Shown here one piece after another: positions 27,289 to 36,519 of a stretch of 64,000 nt of DNA. The stretch covers positions 1 through 64,000 of the forward strand of contig JAEZFD010000029.1 of NCBI GenBank assembly GCA_023417655.1, read 5' to 3'. Every line of letters begins with the position of its first letter. Within the stretch, counting starts at the first letter, position 1. The DNA comes from Planctomycetota bacterium (GTDB taxonomy: Bacteria > Planctomycetota > Planctomycetia > Planctomycetales > Planctomycetaceae). The notes beneath the pieces are model-generated. The model was not told the origin of the DNA and made no database searches. It saw only the letters and a program-made list of their open reading frames with translations. A program made the position numbers and the translations under genes.

Positions 27289-28791
27289 ATGGCCGCGTCA
27301 AAAACCACAGCAGTCCACATCTCGCTCATCTTCTTCGTGATGACCACGCTGCTTCTGGCGCTGGCCTTCTACATGAACATGAAAGAGTTCGCCGCAGTGA
27401 AGCTGACGGCGGAAGCTGCGACCAAGAAAGCCTCAGAAGCCGAAGGCCGTCAACGCGCACTGGACGATCAGATCGTCCTGCTGAAGCGAAAATTGGGCTA
27501 TCCGGACTTCGAGCAGATCGGGGCCGAGAACGATACTTCCAATACCACCGTGCTCGGCAAACTGAATCAGGACCTCTCCCTGTATGGAGCCGCTCAGGTC
27601 CAGCCGAGCCCGGCTAATGCGAACGTTGCAGCAACCCTGCAGAGCTTGCGTTCGGCCTTGAATGCTGCGACTGCTGCTGTCGACGAACGCAATGCCGAGC
27701 TGGTAAACGTTCAGGCGGAAATGACGAACGAACGCCAGAACAACCAGCGCCGACTGGCTGAAGTACAGAACTCCCAGAAGAGTTCGGAAACCCAACTGCA
27801 GGAACTGGTCGCCCAGAAAACTGAAGTCGTCTCTGAGAAAGACCGCGAAATTGCCAAGTGGCAGGACGAATTCCGCCGTTCAGAGCGAGATAAAGAAAGC
27901 CTGCAGGACGAGATCGCCGCTCTGCGAAAGCAGAAGGACGTTGAATCCCGCGAATACGAAACCTCGATCAGCTACCTGCGAAGCAAGCTGAACGACCTCG
28001 AAGACCTCAGCTTTGATAAGCCTGATGGCGTGATTCGTCGTGTGGACAACACGACCCGTAATGTCTGGATCAACCTGGGCAGCGCCGATGGTCTCCGTCC
28101 GCAGGTCTCCTTCTCGGTCTATACCAAAGGACATAATGGCGTCGGACGCGGAAACGCGGACATCAAAGCCAAGATTGAAGTGACCCGAGTTCTTGATCCG
28201 CACCTGTCGCAGGCACGTATTCTGAGCGAAGACGGATCTCGTCCAATTCAGGAAAATGATCCGATCTATTCTCCTGTCTGGTCAAAGGGGATGAAGGAAT
28301 ACTTCTCGTTCGTCGGCGTTCTGGACATGAACGGCGATGACAAGAGCGATCGGGAGCTGCTTCACAACGTGCTCGCCACCGCAGGCGGAGCCGTCGAATT
28401 GGAAGTGGACGATGCCGGAAACCGAGTCCCAGAGAACGGACAATTGACGGTCCGGTCGAAGTTCCTTGTAGTGGGCCGCATTGAAGACCCGACTGACTTC
28501 CCCGGCACTGACACGGAGAAGCAGGAACAGATCCGGAAGGTCGCTCAGGAAAACAATGAGCTTGCCAAGGAAGCCATGCGAAAAGGGATCAAGGTCATCT
28601 CCTTCCGCGACTTCCTGAACTACATCGGATACGAGCAACAGCAACGACTGTTCAACGTCGACTCCAAAGGCTATCCGCTGAACGCAGGCCGCGTTCCTAC
28701 GGGCGTCGATGAGTACAACGAAGCTGGCCGCATCCAGATCCCCGGCAAGTCGTCACGGTTCAACGCGACTGGGACCCCGGGCCAGAGATAA
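27289..28791 (+). CDS. coiled-coil membrane-anchored protein, function unknown
   Basis: 500 residues. After a short cytosolic start comes one membrane helix (ISLIFFVMTTLLLALAFYM), then about 230 residues of coiled coil rich in Glu, Lys and Gln (AELVNVQAEMTNERQNNQRR and similar), then a C-terminal beta-rich domain around residues 250-370 (VIRRVDNTTRNVWINLGSADG). The rest is low complexity. A planctomycete conserved type; no enzyme motifs. ATG at 27289 has GGGGAA upstream; a TTG frame at 27262 adds nine residues and is less likely. Confidence 0.7.
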   Translation: MAASKTTAVHISLIFFVMTTLLLALAFYMNMKEFAAVKLTAEAATKKASEAEGRQRALDDQIVLLKRKLGYPDFEQIGAENDTSNTTVLGKLNQDLSLYGAAQVQPSPANANVAATLQSLRSALNAATAAVDERNAELVNVQAEMTNERQNNQRRLAEVQNSQKSSETQLQELVAQKTEVVSEKDREIAKWQDEFRRSERDKESLQDEIAALRKQKDVESREYETSISYLRSKLNDLEDLSFDKPDGVIRRVDNTTRNVWINLGSADGLRPQVSFSVYTKGHNGVGRGNADIKAKIEVTRVLDPHLSQARILSEDGSRPIQENDPIYSPVWSKGMKEYFSFVGVLDMNGDDKSDRELLHNVLATAGGAVELEVDDAGNRVPENGQLTVRSKFLVVGRIEDPTDFPGTDTEKQEQIRKVAQENNELAKEAMRKGIKVISFRDFLNYIGYEQQQRLFNVDSKGYPLNAGRVPTGVDEYNEAGRIQIPGKSSRFNATGTPGQR

Positions 28792-28845
28792 GAGCAAGCA
28801 ACGTTCAATCGCGGTCCCCGTGCCCGCCAAAAAACTGATCTGCAC

Positions 28846-28885
28846 TCAGGGAGCCTTTCACACGGAAGGCTCCCTGAATCATTAA
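28846..28885 (+). terminator. possible terminator hairpin
   Basis: A 12-base-pair perfect stem (28846-28857 with 28866-28877) with an 8-base loop, just after the coiled-coil protein gene. No proper T-run follows, so efficiency is uncertain. Confidence 0.55.
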
Positions 28886-29034
28886 GATGAGTGCTGTTCT
28901 CGCTTGAGTTGGCCAGCTTGGATCTTTCCGAGCGTCCTGCTGGTGATTCATGGCTGAATCAGCGCCGGACCACGGCCGGATCATCTCCGACAGCGGTCTT
29001 TTCGCTTCCAGTTTGCTTCTGACGAGTTGGTGAC

Positions 29035-30753
29035 ATGAATAATCATGACGTCGCCCAGAAATTCGAAGAGATGGCTCAGTTGCTTGAGCTCTCAGAGGCG
29101 AACCCGTTTCGAGTCCGCGCCTATCGAAACGCTGCCCGTTCGATCGGGGACTCATCCGATTCCATTCTGGAACTGGCTGGCTCTCACCCCGAACAATTGA
29201 CGAGCATCCCCGGGATCGGCAAAGACATTGCCTCAAAGATTCGCGAGCTCGCAGAGACAGGGACGTTCACTCAACTTGAAGAACTGAAGGCCCAGTTTCC
29301 CATTGGTCTGTATAAGATCATGCAGCTCCCCGGAGTCGGCCCGAAGAAAGCCGCTCTTCTGTTTCGTGAGCTGCAGATTCAGACCATCGAAGAACTCAAA
29401 GCCGCCGCGGAAGCCGGTACCATTTCGAAATTGAAAGGCTTCGGAAAGAAATCAGAGCAGGCGATTCTCACCGGCCTGGCCCAGTTGTCGGCCTTTGGAG
29501 AGCGTGTTTCGATCGCAGTTGCCCGATCTGACGCGGAACAAATTCTGAAAGATCTGCTGTCAGTTCCCGGCGTGCAGAATGGAAGTATCGCCGGAAGCTG
29601 TCGCAGACGTCTAGAAAGCTGCGGAGACCTGGACCTGCTGGTGACTTCCTCCAGCGACGACGTTATGGACGCCCTGTCCCGGCACCGGCTGGTGACGGAG
29701 GTGCTTTCACGTGGTCCGACCAAACTGAGGGTCCGCCTCCGGGATGGTATTGAGCTTGATCTGCGCAATGTCCCTGATGAGTCATTCGGCGCAGCCCTGC
29801 AGTATTTCACCGGCTCAAAAGAACACAACATTGTGATTCGCCGCCGGGCAATCGATCGGGGTCTGAAGCTGAATGAATACGGACTGTTCCGCGAAGAACA
29901 GCTCGTCGCCGGCCGCACAGAAGAAGAGATCTACGCGGCCCTCGATCTCGACTGGATCCCGCCGGAGCTGCGCGAGAATCGGGGGGAGATCGAACTGGCG
30001 GAACAGCACAAGCTGCCTGAACTCGTCACGCTCGCCGACATTCAAGCCGACCTGCACATGCACACGACCGCGACGGACGGTCAAGCGACCATCCGCGAGA
30101 TGATCGAAGCGGCCATCGCCCGCGGGCGTCAATACATCGCCATTACCGACCATTCCAAACGGGTCTCCATGGCCCGGGGACTCGATGCAGAGCGACTGCG
30201 CGAGCACTGGTCTGAGATCCGCCAGATTCGGGAAGAGTACTCCAACATCCATGTTCTCTGCGGAATCGAGTGTGACATCCTCGAGGATGGGGAGATGGAT
30301 CTCGACGACGATGTCCTCTCAGAAGCCGACTGGGTGATCGCAGTGCTCCATTACGGACTGAAGCAGCCCCGAGAGATGATCATGAAGCGGCTGCTGAATG
30401 CGATCCGCAATCCCCATGTTGACGCCATTGGACACCCGAGCGGAAGAATGGTCGGCCGTCGGGCCGGAGCGGATATTGACTACCCGACCTTCCTGAAAGC
30501 CGCCGCCGATCATGGGGTGCTTCTGGAGATCAACGCTCACCCGAACCGGCTTGATCTCACCGATATCCACGCAGCCGCTGCCCGCGACCTGGGCATTCCG
30601 ATCGTGATTAACACGGATGCCCATTCCACTGAAGGAATGGATGTCATGGAATACGGCGTCGACCAAGCCCGCCGCGCTGGCCTGACAAAATCCGACGTCG
30701 CCAATTGCCTCCCGTACGACCAGTTCTGGAAGCTGCTTCGATCCCGCGCATGA
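29035..30753 (+). CDS. polX: DNA polymerase X family with PHP domain
   Basis: 572 residues. N-terminal helix-hairpin-helix regions (IPGIGKDIASKIRELAETG and LPGVGPKKAALLF), then a nucleotidyltransferase palm with the metal site GSCRRRLESCGDLDLL, the third Asp in GIELDLRN, and a C-terminal PHP exonuclease-type domain (ADLHMHTTATDG, ITDHSK, NAHPNRLDL, NTDAHS). This matches bacterial PolX, a gap-filling repair polymerase with 3'-5' exonuclease activity from the PHP part. All key motifs look intact. Confidence 0.95.
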   Translation: MNNHDVAQKFEEMAQLLELSEANPFRVRAYRNAARSIGDSSDSILELAGSHPEQLTSIPGIGKDIASKIRELAETGTFTQLEELKAQFPIGLYKIMQLPGVGPKKAALLFRELQIQTIEELKAAAEAGTISKLKGFGKKSEQAILTGLAQLSAFGERVSIAVARSDAEQILKDLLSVPGVQNGSIAGSCRRRLESCGDLDLLVTSSSDDVMDALSRHRLVTEVLSRGPTKLRVRLRDGIELDLRNVPDESFGAALQYFTGSKEHNIVIRRRAIDRGLKLNEYGLFREEQLVAGRTEEEIYAALDLDWIPPELRENRGEIELAEQHKLPELVTLADIQADLHMHTTATDGQATIREMIEAAIARGRQYIAITDHSKRVSMARGLDAERLREHWSEIRQIREEYSNIHVLCGIECDILEDGEMDLDDDVLSEADWVIAVLHYGLKQPREMIMKRLLNAIRNPHVDAIGHPSGRMVGRRAGADIDYPTFLKAAADHGVLLEINAHPNRLDLTDIHAAAARDLGIPIVINTDAHSTEGMDVMEYGVDQARRAGLTKSDVANCLPYDQFWKLLRSRA

Positions 30754-31008
30754 ACCGGAAGATTTTCGGCGAAAAGGATCATCCGTCAGACAGAAGCTCG
30801 GAAAACCTGCGGATCTACCGCAACAGACCGCTCCACAGCAAGCCCCACAAACCCACCCCAAAGCACATTCGCCCCTTTCCGCAGGAACGGCATCTTCAAC
30901 CGGTAACTCGAGCTATACCCCCTAATCTTCCGACACCTAGACAGACATCCAAAAATTCTGATATCGTGATTTGATGATCTTTCTTCGTTCGTTTTTAGTG
31001 AGTATCTC

Positions 31009-32178
31009 ATGCGGCACAGTGACCAACCCAAATCGATTTCTCGCTCCGAAGACACTCAAGTGTCAAACAAGCGCAAATTTCTTGCGCCCCGAAAAAGCAA
31101 ATCGGGCTTCACCCTGATCGAGCTTCTGGTGGTAATCGCGATCATCGCGGTGCTGATCGCTCTCCTTCTCCCCGCTGTTCAGCAGGCCCGCGAGGCAGCC
31201 CGACGCTCACAGTGCAAAAACAATCTGAAGCAGCTCGCTATCGCAGTTCACAATTACGTGGATACCTTCGGTGTCTTCCCTGCGAAGAAACAAGGAACAA
31301 CTGGGACTGATTGTTCGACAATGAATGCTCAGTTCGGCAGCGGGTGGATGCGAATCCTTCCCTATATCGAACAGACCGCACTGTACAATCAGTGGAGTAC
31401 TGATCAGACAATCGCCGGAAAGAGCTTTCCTGCATTCGGACCATGCCCGTGGGGCGGATCTCCCGATTGGCAAAGCGGATATACTCCGTACTACACCCAA
31501 TTACCGACATTCGCGTGCCCCTCAGATGGCGGAATCACATCCAAGACCAACGGCGAAGGGGCCACGAATTACAAGTTTTCCGTCGGGGATTCGATTCGAG
31601 AAACCACCTCTGGACAACAACTCGGTCAAAACGGCAACGGCCCGAGCCGCGGGATCTTCGGAAACATGGGTGTGAAGATTAACTTCAGTTCCATTGCAGA
31701 CGGATCCAGCAACACCATCATGTTGTCTGAGCGACTCTATCCCAACGACTCTCGAGCTGTCGGTAAAGGAACCCGCTATAACGTCGGTGACACGATCATT
31801 ACCAACCCTGGTAGCTGCTACACCTATCTGGACACCTCTGATCGTCAGAGATACTCTGGCGACGTCACGAGCTGGGGGCAAAAGTGGCAGCACGGCGCCA
31901 CATCGCATATCGGATTCACAACAGTTCTGCCCCCGAACGGTCCCAATTGCGCATCTGCAGCGAATGACAATGGAACCCACGGGATCTATTCTCCTTCAAG
32001 TGCACACACTGGCGGAGTTCACGTCGCGATGGGCGATGCGTCTGTGCGATTCATTAGCAATAACATCGACTCTGGCGACCCGACGAAACCTCAACCGAGC
32101 GGAGCTGAGAAGAGTCCTTACGGGATCTGGGGCGCTCTCGGTTCACGTGAAGGCGGTGAAGTCGTCAGCGACTTCTAA
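31009..32178 (+). CDS. DUF1559 pseudopilin-like protein
   Basis: 389 residues. A type IV prepilin leader, KSKSG before FTLIELLVVIAIIAVL, would be cut by prepilin peptidase, leaving a long hydrophobic helix with QQAREAARR after it. The rest is the DUF1559 domain, with the motifs SSNTIMLSER, GVHVAMGDASVRFI and the C-terminal region that follow the usual family order. Planctomycete genomes carry many of these. Probably surface or periplasmic; function unproven. Paired with the lipoprotein gene next to it. Confidence 0.92.
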   Translation: MRHSDQPKSISRSEDTQVSNKRKFLAPRKSKSGFTLIELLVVIAIIAVLIALLLPAVQQAREAARRSQCKNNLKQLAIAVHNYVDTFGVFPAKKQGTTGTDCSTMNAQFGSGWMRILPYIEQTALYNQWSTDQTIAGKSFPAFGPCPWGGSPDWQSGYTPYYTQLPTFACPSDGGITSKTNGEGATNYKFSVGDSIRETTSGQQLGQNGNGPSRGIFGNMGVKINFSSIADGSSNTIMLSERLYPNDSRAVGKGTRYNVGDTIITNPGSCYTYLDTSDRQRYSGDVTSWGQKWQHGATSHIGFTTVLPPNGPNCASAANDNGTHGIYSPSSAHTGGVHVAMGDASVRFISNNIDSGDPTKPQPSGAEKSPYGIWGALGSREGGEVVSDF

Positions 32179-32492
32179 CACCGGCCAGTTTCGGAGCGAG
32201 TGAACTGATTGGGCTCCGGAGAGCGGGAGGCATGGGCCTTCAGCCATCCGCCTCAATTCGTCGCCGCAAGCGATTGACTTCGCGGCGATTCCGGCTTGTG
32301 CCTCACCGAAGGACCCGGGATCGCCTTTCTTATTCCCGTTCTGGCTGATCGCGTCCAACGAAAGCGTTGTCATACCACCGCAGAACCATCTGGCTGTAGG
32401 CAGTGCGGTTTTGAGAGATGGGCAAACTCGTCGGATCGACGGGAAGGGCAGCACCCTCTTCCCACCATTAGAACCTCACTTGGAAGTACTCC
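32179..32492. other. intergenic stretch between DUF1559 and lipoprotein genes
   Basis: About 310 bases. No gene. No strong terminator hairpin seen; the two flanking genes may be cotranscribed. Confidence 0.4.
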
Positions 32493-32954
32493 ATGACACT
32501 CTCTGCTGCATCTCTGAAGTCGTGTCTCGCTTTCGCATGCGTTGCTAGCGGTCTGATGATCCCCGGCTGCGGCGGCGAGGCCGCCCCCAGCTATCCGAAA
32601 ACGTACCCAGTCCAAGGGGTCGTCACTTACAAGGGTGATCCACTGGATGACGCGGGGATCAGCTTTGTCCCGGACGGGGGCCAGCAACGGGGTGCAGTTG
32701 GACGCACAAATGCAGAAGGCAAATTCACACTGATGACTTTTGTCGCAGGTGACGGCGCTCTTCCCGGAAAGTATCGGGTGACGATCACCAAGTCAGTCGT
32801 CGAAGGCGGTCAGCTGACTGAGGACAGCTCTGCTCCGTCTGGAAAGACAAAATACCTCGTCCCAGCAAAATACAGCGACCCGAGCAAATCAGGGTTGATC
32901 GCAACCGTCAACGAAAAGAACGAGAACGCGATCACCTTCGAGATCAACGATTAG
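32493..32954 (+). CDS. small lipoprotein with carboxypeptidase-regulatory-like fold
   Basis: 153 residues. A signal sequence ends in GLMIPGC, with Cys26 as the likely lipid anchor. The mature part, starting YPVQGVVTYKGDPLDDAGISF, has the transthyretin-like beta-sandwich common in planctomycete proteins paired with DUF1559 genes. Probably outer-membrane or periplasmic; function unknown. A terminator follows at 33058. Confidence 0.85.
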   Translation: MTLSAASLKSCLAFACVASGLMIPGCGGEAAPSYPKTYPVQGVVTYKGDPLDDAGISFVPDGGQQRGAVGRTNAEGKFTLMTFVAGDGALPGKYRVTITKSVVEGGQLTEDSSAPSGKTKYLVPAKYSDPSKSGLIATVNEKNENAITFEIND

Positions 32955-33057
32955 GTTGTTTGTTCTCTCAGGCGCCCCGAGTGTGCGGTGCGATCAGACG
33001 CGATTCGTCCGTCGCAGGCCGCCGATAAGCCAACACAAACGGTTCAACGAAAAGAAA

Positions 33058-33095
33058 ACGAGCCCTGCAGTGACATGCACTCCAGGGCTCGTTTC
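33058..33095. terminator. bidirectional intrinsic terminator
   Basis: A stem of about 10-11 base pairs (CGAGCCCTG with CAGGGCTCG), with extra pairs in the interior, a TTTCGTTTC run on the plus side and AAAAGAAAAC on the minus side. It closes the lipoprotein gene and the converging tRNA-Leu. Confidence 0.85.
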
Positions 33096-33102
33096 GTTTC
33101 AT

Positions 33103-33188
33103 TGCCGAAGGTGGGACTCGAACCCACACACGGTATTACCCATACCGGATTTTGAATCCGGCGCGTCTGCCGATTCCGCCACTTCGGC
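33103..33188 (-). tRNA. tRNA-Leu (anticodon CAA)
   Basis: Read on the minus strand: acceptor GCCGAAG pairs with CUUCGGC; a D arm, an anticodon stem CCGGA/UCCGG with loop UUCAAAA, a long variable arm (AUGGGUAAUACCGU) and a T arm with GUUCGAGUC complete the cloverleaf. The long variable arm and the anticodon CAA identify leucine. CCA is not encoded. It is followed by the terminator at 33058. Confidence 0.95.
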
Positions 33189-33584
33189 TGTGCGGATGCG
33201 AATGCGACGATTGCGGTCGAACAAGTCGTCCGATAGCACCGCCCCATTCAGGCAAGCTCAGGAAGCCGCAGTATCCTGTTGCTCCCGAGGTTTTGCAAGC
33301 CCTCAAAGATGCGGGATTCCGGACACGCCACCAATGCCCTGAGTTCAATGAAAAACAGGCCGCTTCCATGAAGGAAGCGACCTGTCTGAATTCAGCTCGA
33401 CCTTATCTGGTGGAAGTCTTGATCAGGACAACTGCGGGGGAAGCTCTGATCGCGATTCAACCTGCCAGGAGAGTGACTTCGATTAGACCATTTTGCTTTT
33501 TGATCTGCCCGTCCCCGCCACGCGGAAGACAGCGTTTTGCTGTCGAAAGCCGCGCTGCGCGGGCACGAGGGAGAGCAAACTGCT
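33189..33584. other. gene-free stretch, holds the glnII terminator
   Basis: About 395 bases. A hairpin at 33356-33384, with an AAAAA run at its foot that is TTTTT on the minus strand, is the likely terminator for glnII. No gene seen. Confidence 0.5.
33350..33384 (-). terminator. intrinsic terminator, minus strand
   Basis: A 12-base-pair stem with one G-U type pair (33356-33367 with 33373-33384), a 5-base loop, and five T on the minus strand after the stem. Likely ends the glnII transcript. Confidence 0.75.
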
Positions 33585-34604
33585 CTAGCCTTCTGGAACC
33601 AGCTTCAGGGTCTGGGTCAGGCGCTCCAAAATGACGTATGGATCGGCCTGAGAGTTCGGGCGGCGATCTTCCAGGTATCCACGATAAGCGTCGTCTTTGA
33701 CGAAGCTGTGTGGAATTCGGATCGAAGCTCCGCGATTGGCGACACCGTAGTTGAACTTGTCGATCGACTGCGTTTCGTGCAGACCGGTCAGACGCAGGTG
33801 GTTGTCAGGACCGTATGCAGCGATGTGCTCGTCCTTGTACTTCTCGAAGGCGGACATCAGGCGTTCGAAGTAAGGCTTGCCGCCTTTTTCACGCATGAAC
33901 TTCGTGGAGAAGTTCAGGTGCATGCCGGAACCGTTCCAGTCGCCGCGAACCGGCTTACAGTGGAACTCGATATCGAGACCGTGCTTCTCAGCCAGACGGA
34001 TCAGCATGTAACGGGCAACCCACATATCATCGCCGATCTTCTTGGATCCCTTGGCGAAGATCTGGAATTCCCACTGTCCCTTGGCGACTTCGGCGTTGAT
34101 GCCTTCCAGGTTAATCCCGGCGGCACGGACGATGTCGATGTGTTCTTCGGCGATTGCACGGGCAGTGTCGCCCATGAACTTGTAGCCAACACCGGTGTAG
34201 TAAGGACCCTGTGGGGCAGGGTAGCCTTCAGCTGGGAAGCCGAGAGGCTTGCCGTCGCGCCAGAAGAAGTATTCCTGTTCGAGACCAACCCACAGATCGG
34301 AGTCTTCCACGATCTGGGCACGGTGGTTCGTCGGATGTGGTTCGCCGTTCGGCAACAGCACTTCGCTCATGACGAGGAAGCCGTTCTTACGGGTCACGTC
34401 CGGATAGAAAGCCACTGGCTTCAGCAGACAGTCAGAACTGCGGCCTTCAGCCTGCATGGTCGAGCTGCCGTCGAATCCCCAGATCGGGAGATCGGCGAGG
34501 CTCTTCGGTTCAGTTTCGACAATCTTCGTCTTACTACGAAGATTCCCGACCGGCTGACTGCCGTCTAACCAAATGTATTCCAGCTTGTACGTTGGTAAGC
34601 TCAT
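33585..34604 (-). CDS. glnII: glutamine synthetase type II
   Basis: 339 residues, the short GSII form (GSI is ~470). It shows YKLEYIWLDG, WGFDGSSTMQAEG, the catalytic EQEYFFW, WEFQIF, GDWNGSGMHLN and NRGASIRIP, and the DRRPNSQADPY near the end, all in GSII order. The enzyme joins ammonia to glutamate using ATP in the cytosol. The second Met (34604) matches the family's usual start; the frame from 34649 adds 15 residues. A near-perfect sigma-54 promoter sequence lies about 330 bases upstream (34931-34947), which fits nitrogen control. Confidence 0.95.
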   Translation of the reverse strand: MSLPTYKLEYIWLDGSQPVGNLRSKTKIVETEPKSLADLPIWGFDGSSTMQAEGRSSDCLLKPVAFYPDVTRKNGFLVMSEVLLPNGEPHPTNHRAQIVEDSDLWVGLEQEYFFWRDGKPLGFPAEGYPAPQGPYYTGVGYKFMGDTARAIAEEHIDIVRAAGINLEGINAEVAKGQWEFQIFAKGSKKIGDDMWVARYMLIRLAEKHGLDIEFHCKPVRGDWNGSGMHLNFSTKFMREKGGKPYFERLMSAFEKYKDEHIAAYGPDNHLRLTGLHETQSIDKFNYGVANRGASIRIPHSFVKDDAYRGYLEDRRPNSQADPYVILERLTQTLKLVPEG

Positions 34605-35147
34605 TCCTAACTCACTCCAGTCGAAATCATAAAGGCGAGGCGACAGCATGCTTGACTGAGCATCTCGTGGAGAGGACGCAATCGATCATTGAGAGCCGAA
34701 ATCCGTGGCTGGGCGACTTGAGAAATCTTCCGAATTCAGAAGCTCTTCAAATCATTCAATCGCGACTCAGTCGATTCCGTCATTCACGCAGCCTCACTCC
34801 AATTCTCGCACCGTGCTGAATTTGGAGGCATTGATGCACTTACTTCGAGCATCAGGAGGGACGGTTCAGGCGGCTGATCCCTTTAAAAATTGGGGTTTCT
34901 GCCAGATCCATCTCTCACAGCTGCTGACTAGGCAAAGAGGGTGCCAATCAGTTCAACAATTTATCACAGCGTCCTTGAAAGGAGAATGGCAACGGCTCCT
35001 TTGGGCACTCCCCACCATTGAATCCCCGCTTCCGAGACTGGACTGATGGGTGTGAGTTGATGGAAGAATCCAAGTTTGTCATACCTAACATTTGCCCTTT
35101 GAGGGTGAAGTGAAATCGGTATTGTCTGAACGGAAAGAAAGTCTCCT
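34605..35147. other. divergent regulatory region of glnII and the FG-GAP gene
   Basis: About 540 bases with no gene. It contains the sigma-54-type promoter at 34931-34947 reading towards glnII; the leader from it would be about 315 bases. No clear NtrC site was found by eye. Confidence 0.55.
34931..34947 (-). promoter_or_regulatory. sigma-54 (RpoN) promoter for glnII
   Basis: On the minus strand this reads TTGGCACCCTCTTTGCC, matching the RpoN consensus TGGCAC-N5-TTGC with the invariant GG and GC exactly 12 bases apart. Transcription would start near 34920 and run into glnII, giving a long leader. The consensus and its link to nitrogen-regulated glutamine synthetase genes are established; the use of this site is inferred. 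Confidence 0.75.
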
Positions 35148-36383
35148 ATGAAACTCAGATCGCTCGCATTCTGGGGCTGCCTGCTGCCCGGTCATCTGCT
35201 TCTTGCGGCAGAACCCGTGAAGTTCACCGTGCAGGTCCTCGCCGTGGATGCCAACGAGGGGTGTGAAGTCGGAGACTTCGATGGTGACGGAAAGCTTGAT
35301 GTCGTCGCTGGCCGAAACTGGTTCCATAATCCGGATTGGATCGCCCGTCCTGTGCGGACCATCGAGGATGTGAATGGCTACGTCCATTCCAACGGCGATT
35401 TCGTTTATGACGTTAACGGGGACGGCCGGCTCGATGTCGTCGCCGGAGACTTCTTTCAGACTCAGGTCTACTGGTACGAGAATCCTGGCCCGAAAGATCT
35501 GCTCCGCGGAATGCTTTGGAAAAAGCATGAACTGGTCGACACTGGCCTCGGTGCGAACGAAGCCGCCTTCCTGCAGGACCTGAACGGCGACGGCAAGCCG
35601 GAGTGGATTTGCAACTCCTGGGTCGACAAGAACCCACTGGTTGCATGGGAACTAAAAACAACTCAGGAGAAAGTCGCACCGAAGGACGGGAAAGGAGAAC
35701 CTAAGACCGTCACCCGTTATGGAATGGAACGTCATCTGATTTCTGAGACAGGGCAAAGCCATGGGTTCGGGTTCGGTGACATCAACAATGATGGCCGCCT
35801 CGACATCCTGACGGCCTCCGGTTGGTTCGAAGGGCCTGAAGGGAATGTGTTCGAAGGTCCCTGGAAATTCCATCAAGACTGGAAGACCCGGTGGAGTGTT
35901 CCGGTTCTCGTCCGCGACCTGAATGGCGACGGCAAGAACGACATCGTGATCGGCAACCCACACGACTACGGACTGTTCGTCTGGTGGGCCGAGGGAGTCG
36001 ATGCCGATGGCAAACTGAAGTTCCGTGAGGAGACGATCGACAAGTCCTACTCACAGCTGCACTGCGTTCACTTCGCCGACCTGGATGGAGATGGACGTGA
36101 CGAACTCATCACCGGAAAACGCTATCGGGCTCATAACGATGGCGACCCGGGAGCCGGCGATCCACCGATCATCTGCTACTACACCATCGACCCACAGGGC
36201 AAATTCACCCGGCATGTGATCAACGAAGGTCAGGCAGGAATCGGCCTTCAGATCCGGACAGCCGATCTGGATGCCGATGGGGACCTCGACATCATCGTTG
36301 CAGGGAAAGATGGAACGCAGATCCTCTGGAATCAGCGGATTTCCAAAACCGCCACTGCAGCGAAAAGTGGTGACTCCAAGTGA
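35148..36383 (+). CDS. exported FG-GAP/VCBS-repeat protein
   Basis: 411 residues with a signal peptide (MKLRSLAFWGCLLPGHLLLAAEP). At least six calcium-binding-like DxDxDG repeats (DFDGDGKLDVV, DVNGDGRLDVV, DLNGDGK, DINNDGRLDIL, DLDGDGRDELI, DLDADGDLDII) form a predicted beta-propeller of FG-GAP type. Such proteins sit at the surface or periplasm of planctomycetes, often next to sugar-degrading genes. No catalytic motif seen. A terminator follows at 36423. Confidence 0.88.
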   Translation: MKLRSLAFWGCLLPGHLLLAAEPVKFTVQVLAVDANEGCEVGDFDGDGKLDVVAGRNWFHNPDWIARPVRTIEDVNGYVHSNGDFVYDVNGDGRLDVVAGDFFQTQVYWYENPGPKDLLRGMLWKKHELVDTGLGANEAAFLQDLNGDGKPEWICNSWVDKNPLVAWELKTTQEKVAPKDGKGEPKTVTRYGMERHLISETGQSHGFGFGDINNDGRLDILTASGWFEGPEGNVFEGPWKFHQDWKTRWSVPVLVRDLNGDGKNDIVIGNPHDYGLFVWWAEGVDADGKLKFREETIDKSYSQLHCVHFADLDGDGRDELITGKRYRAHNDGDPGAGDPPIICYYTIDPQGKFTRHVINEGQAGIGLQIRTADLDADGDLDIIVAGKDGTQILWNQRISKTATAAKSGDSK

Positions 36384-36422
36384 CCCACGTCACTGCTTCA
36401 AATCACTGAATTCCGATTCCAA

Positions 36423-36455
36423 AATTCCCGGCCACGTGCCGGGAATTGCATTTCG
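36423..36455 (+). terminator. intrinsic terminator
   Basis: A 10-base-pair perfect stem (36423-36432 with 36438-36447), a 5-base loop, and TTTC after GCA. It follows the FG-GAP gene by 40 bases. Confidence 0.75.
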
Positions 36456-36519
36456 GGAGCGATTTTGCCGGGATATAGTCTCGGAATCGCTTCATTTGTC
36501 TTCAACAAGATTGAATACG

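Noticed and set aside
33537..34568. 343-residue plus-strand frame opposite glnII
   Set aside because: Antisense of a well-supported glutamine synthetase; no start signal or known motif.
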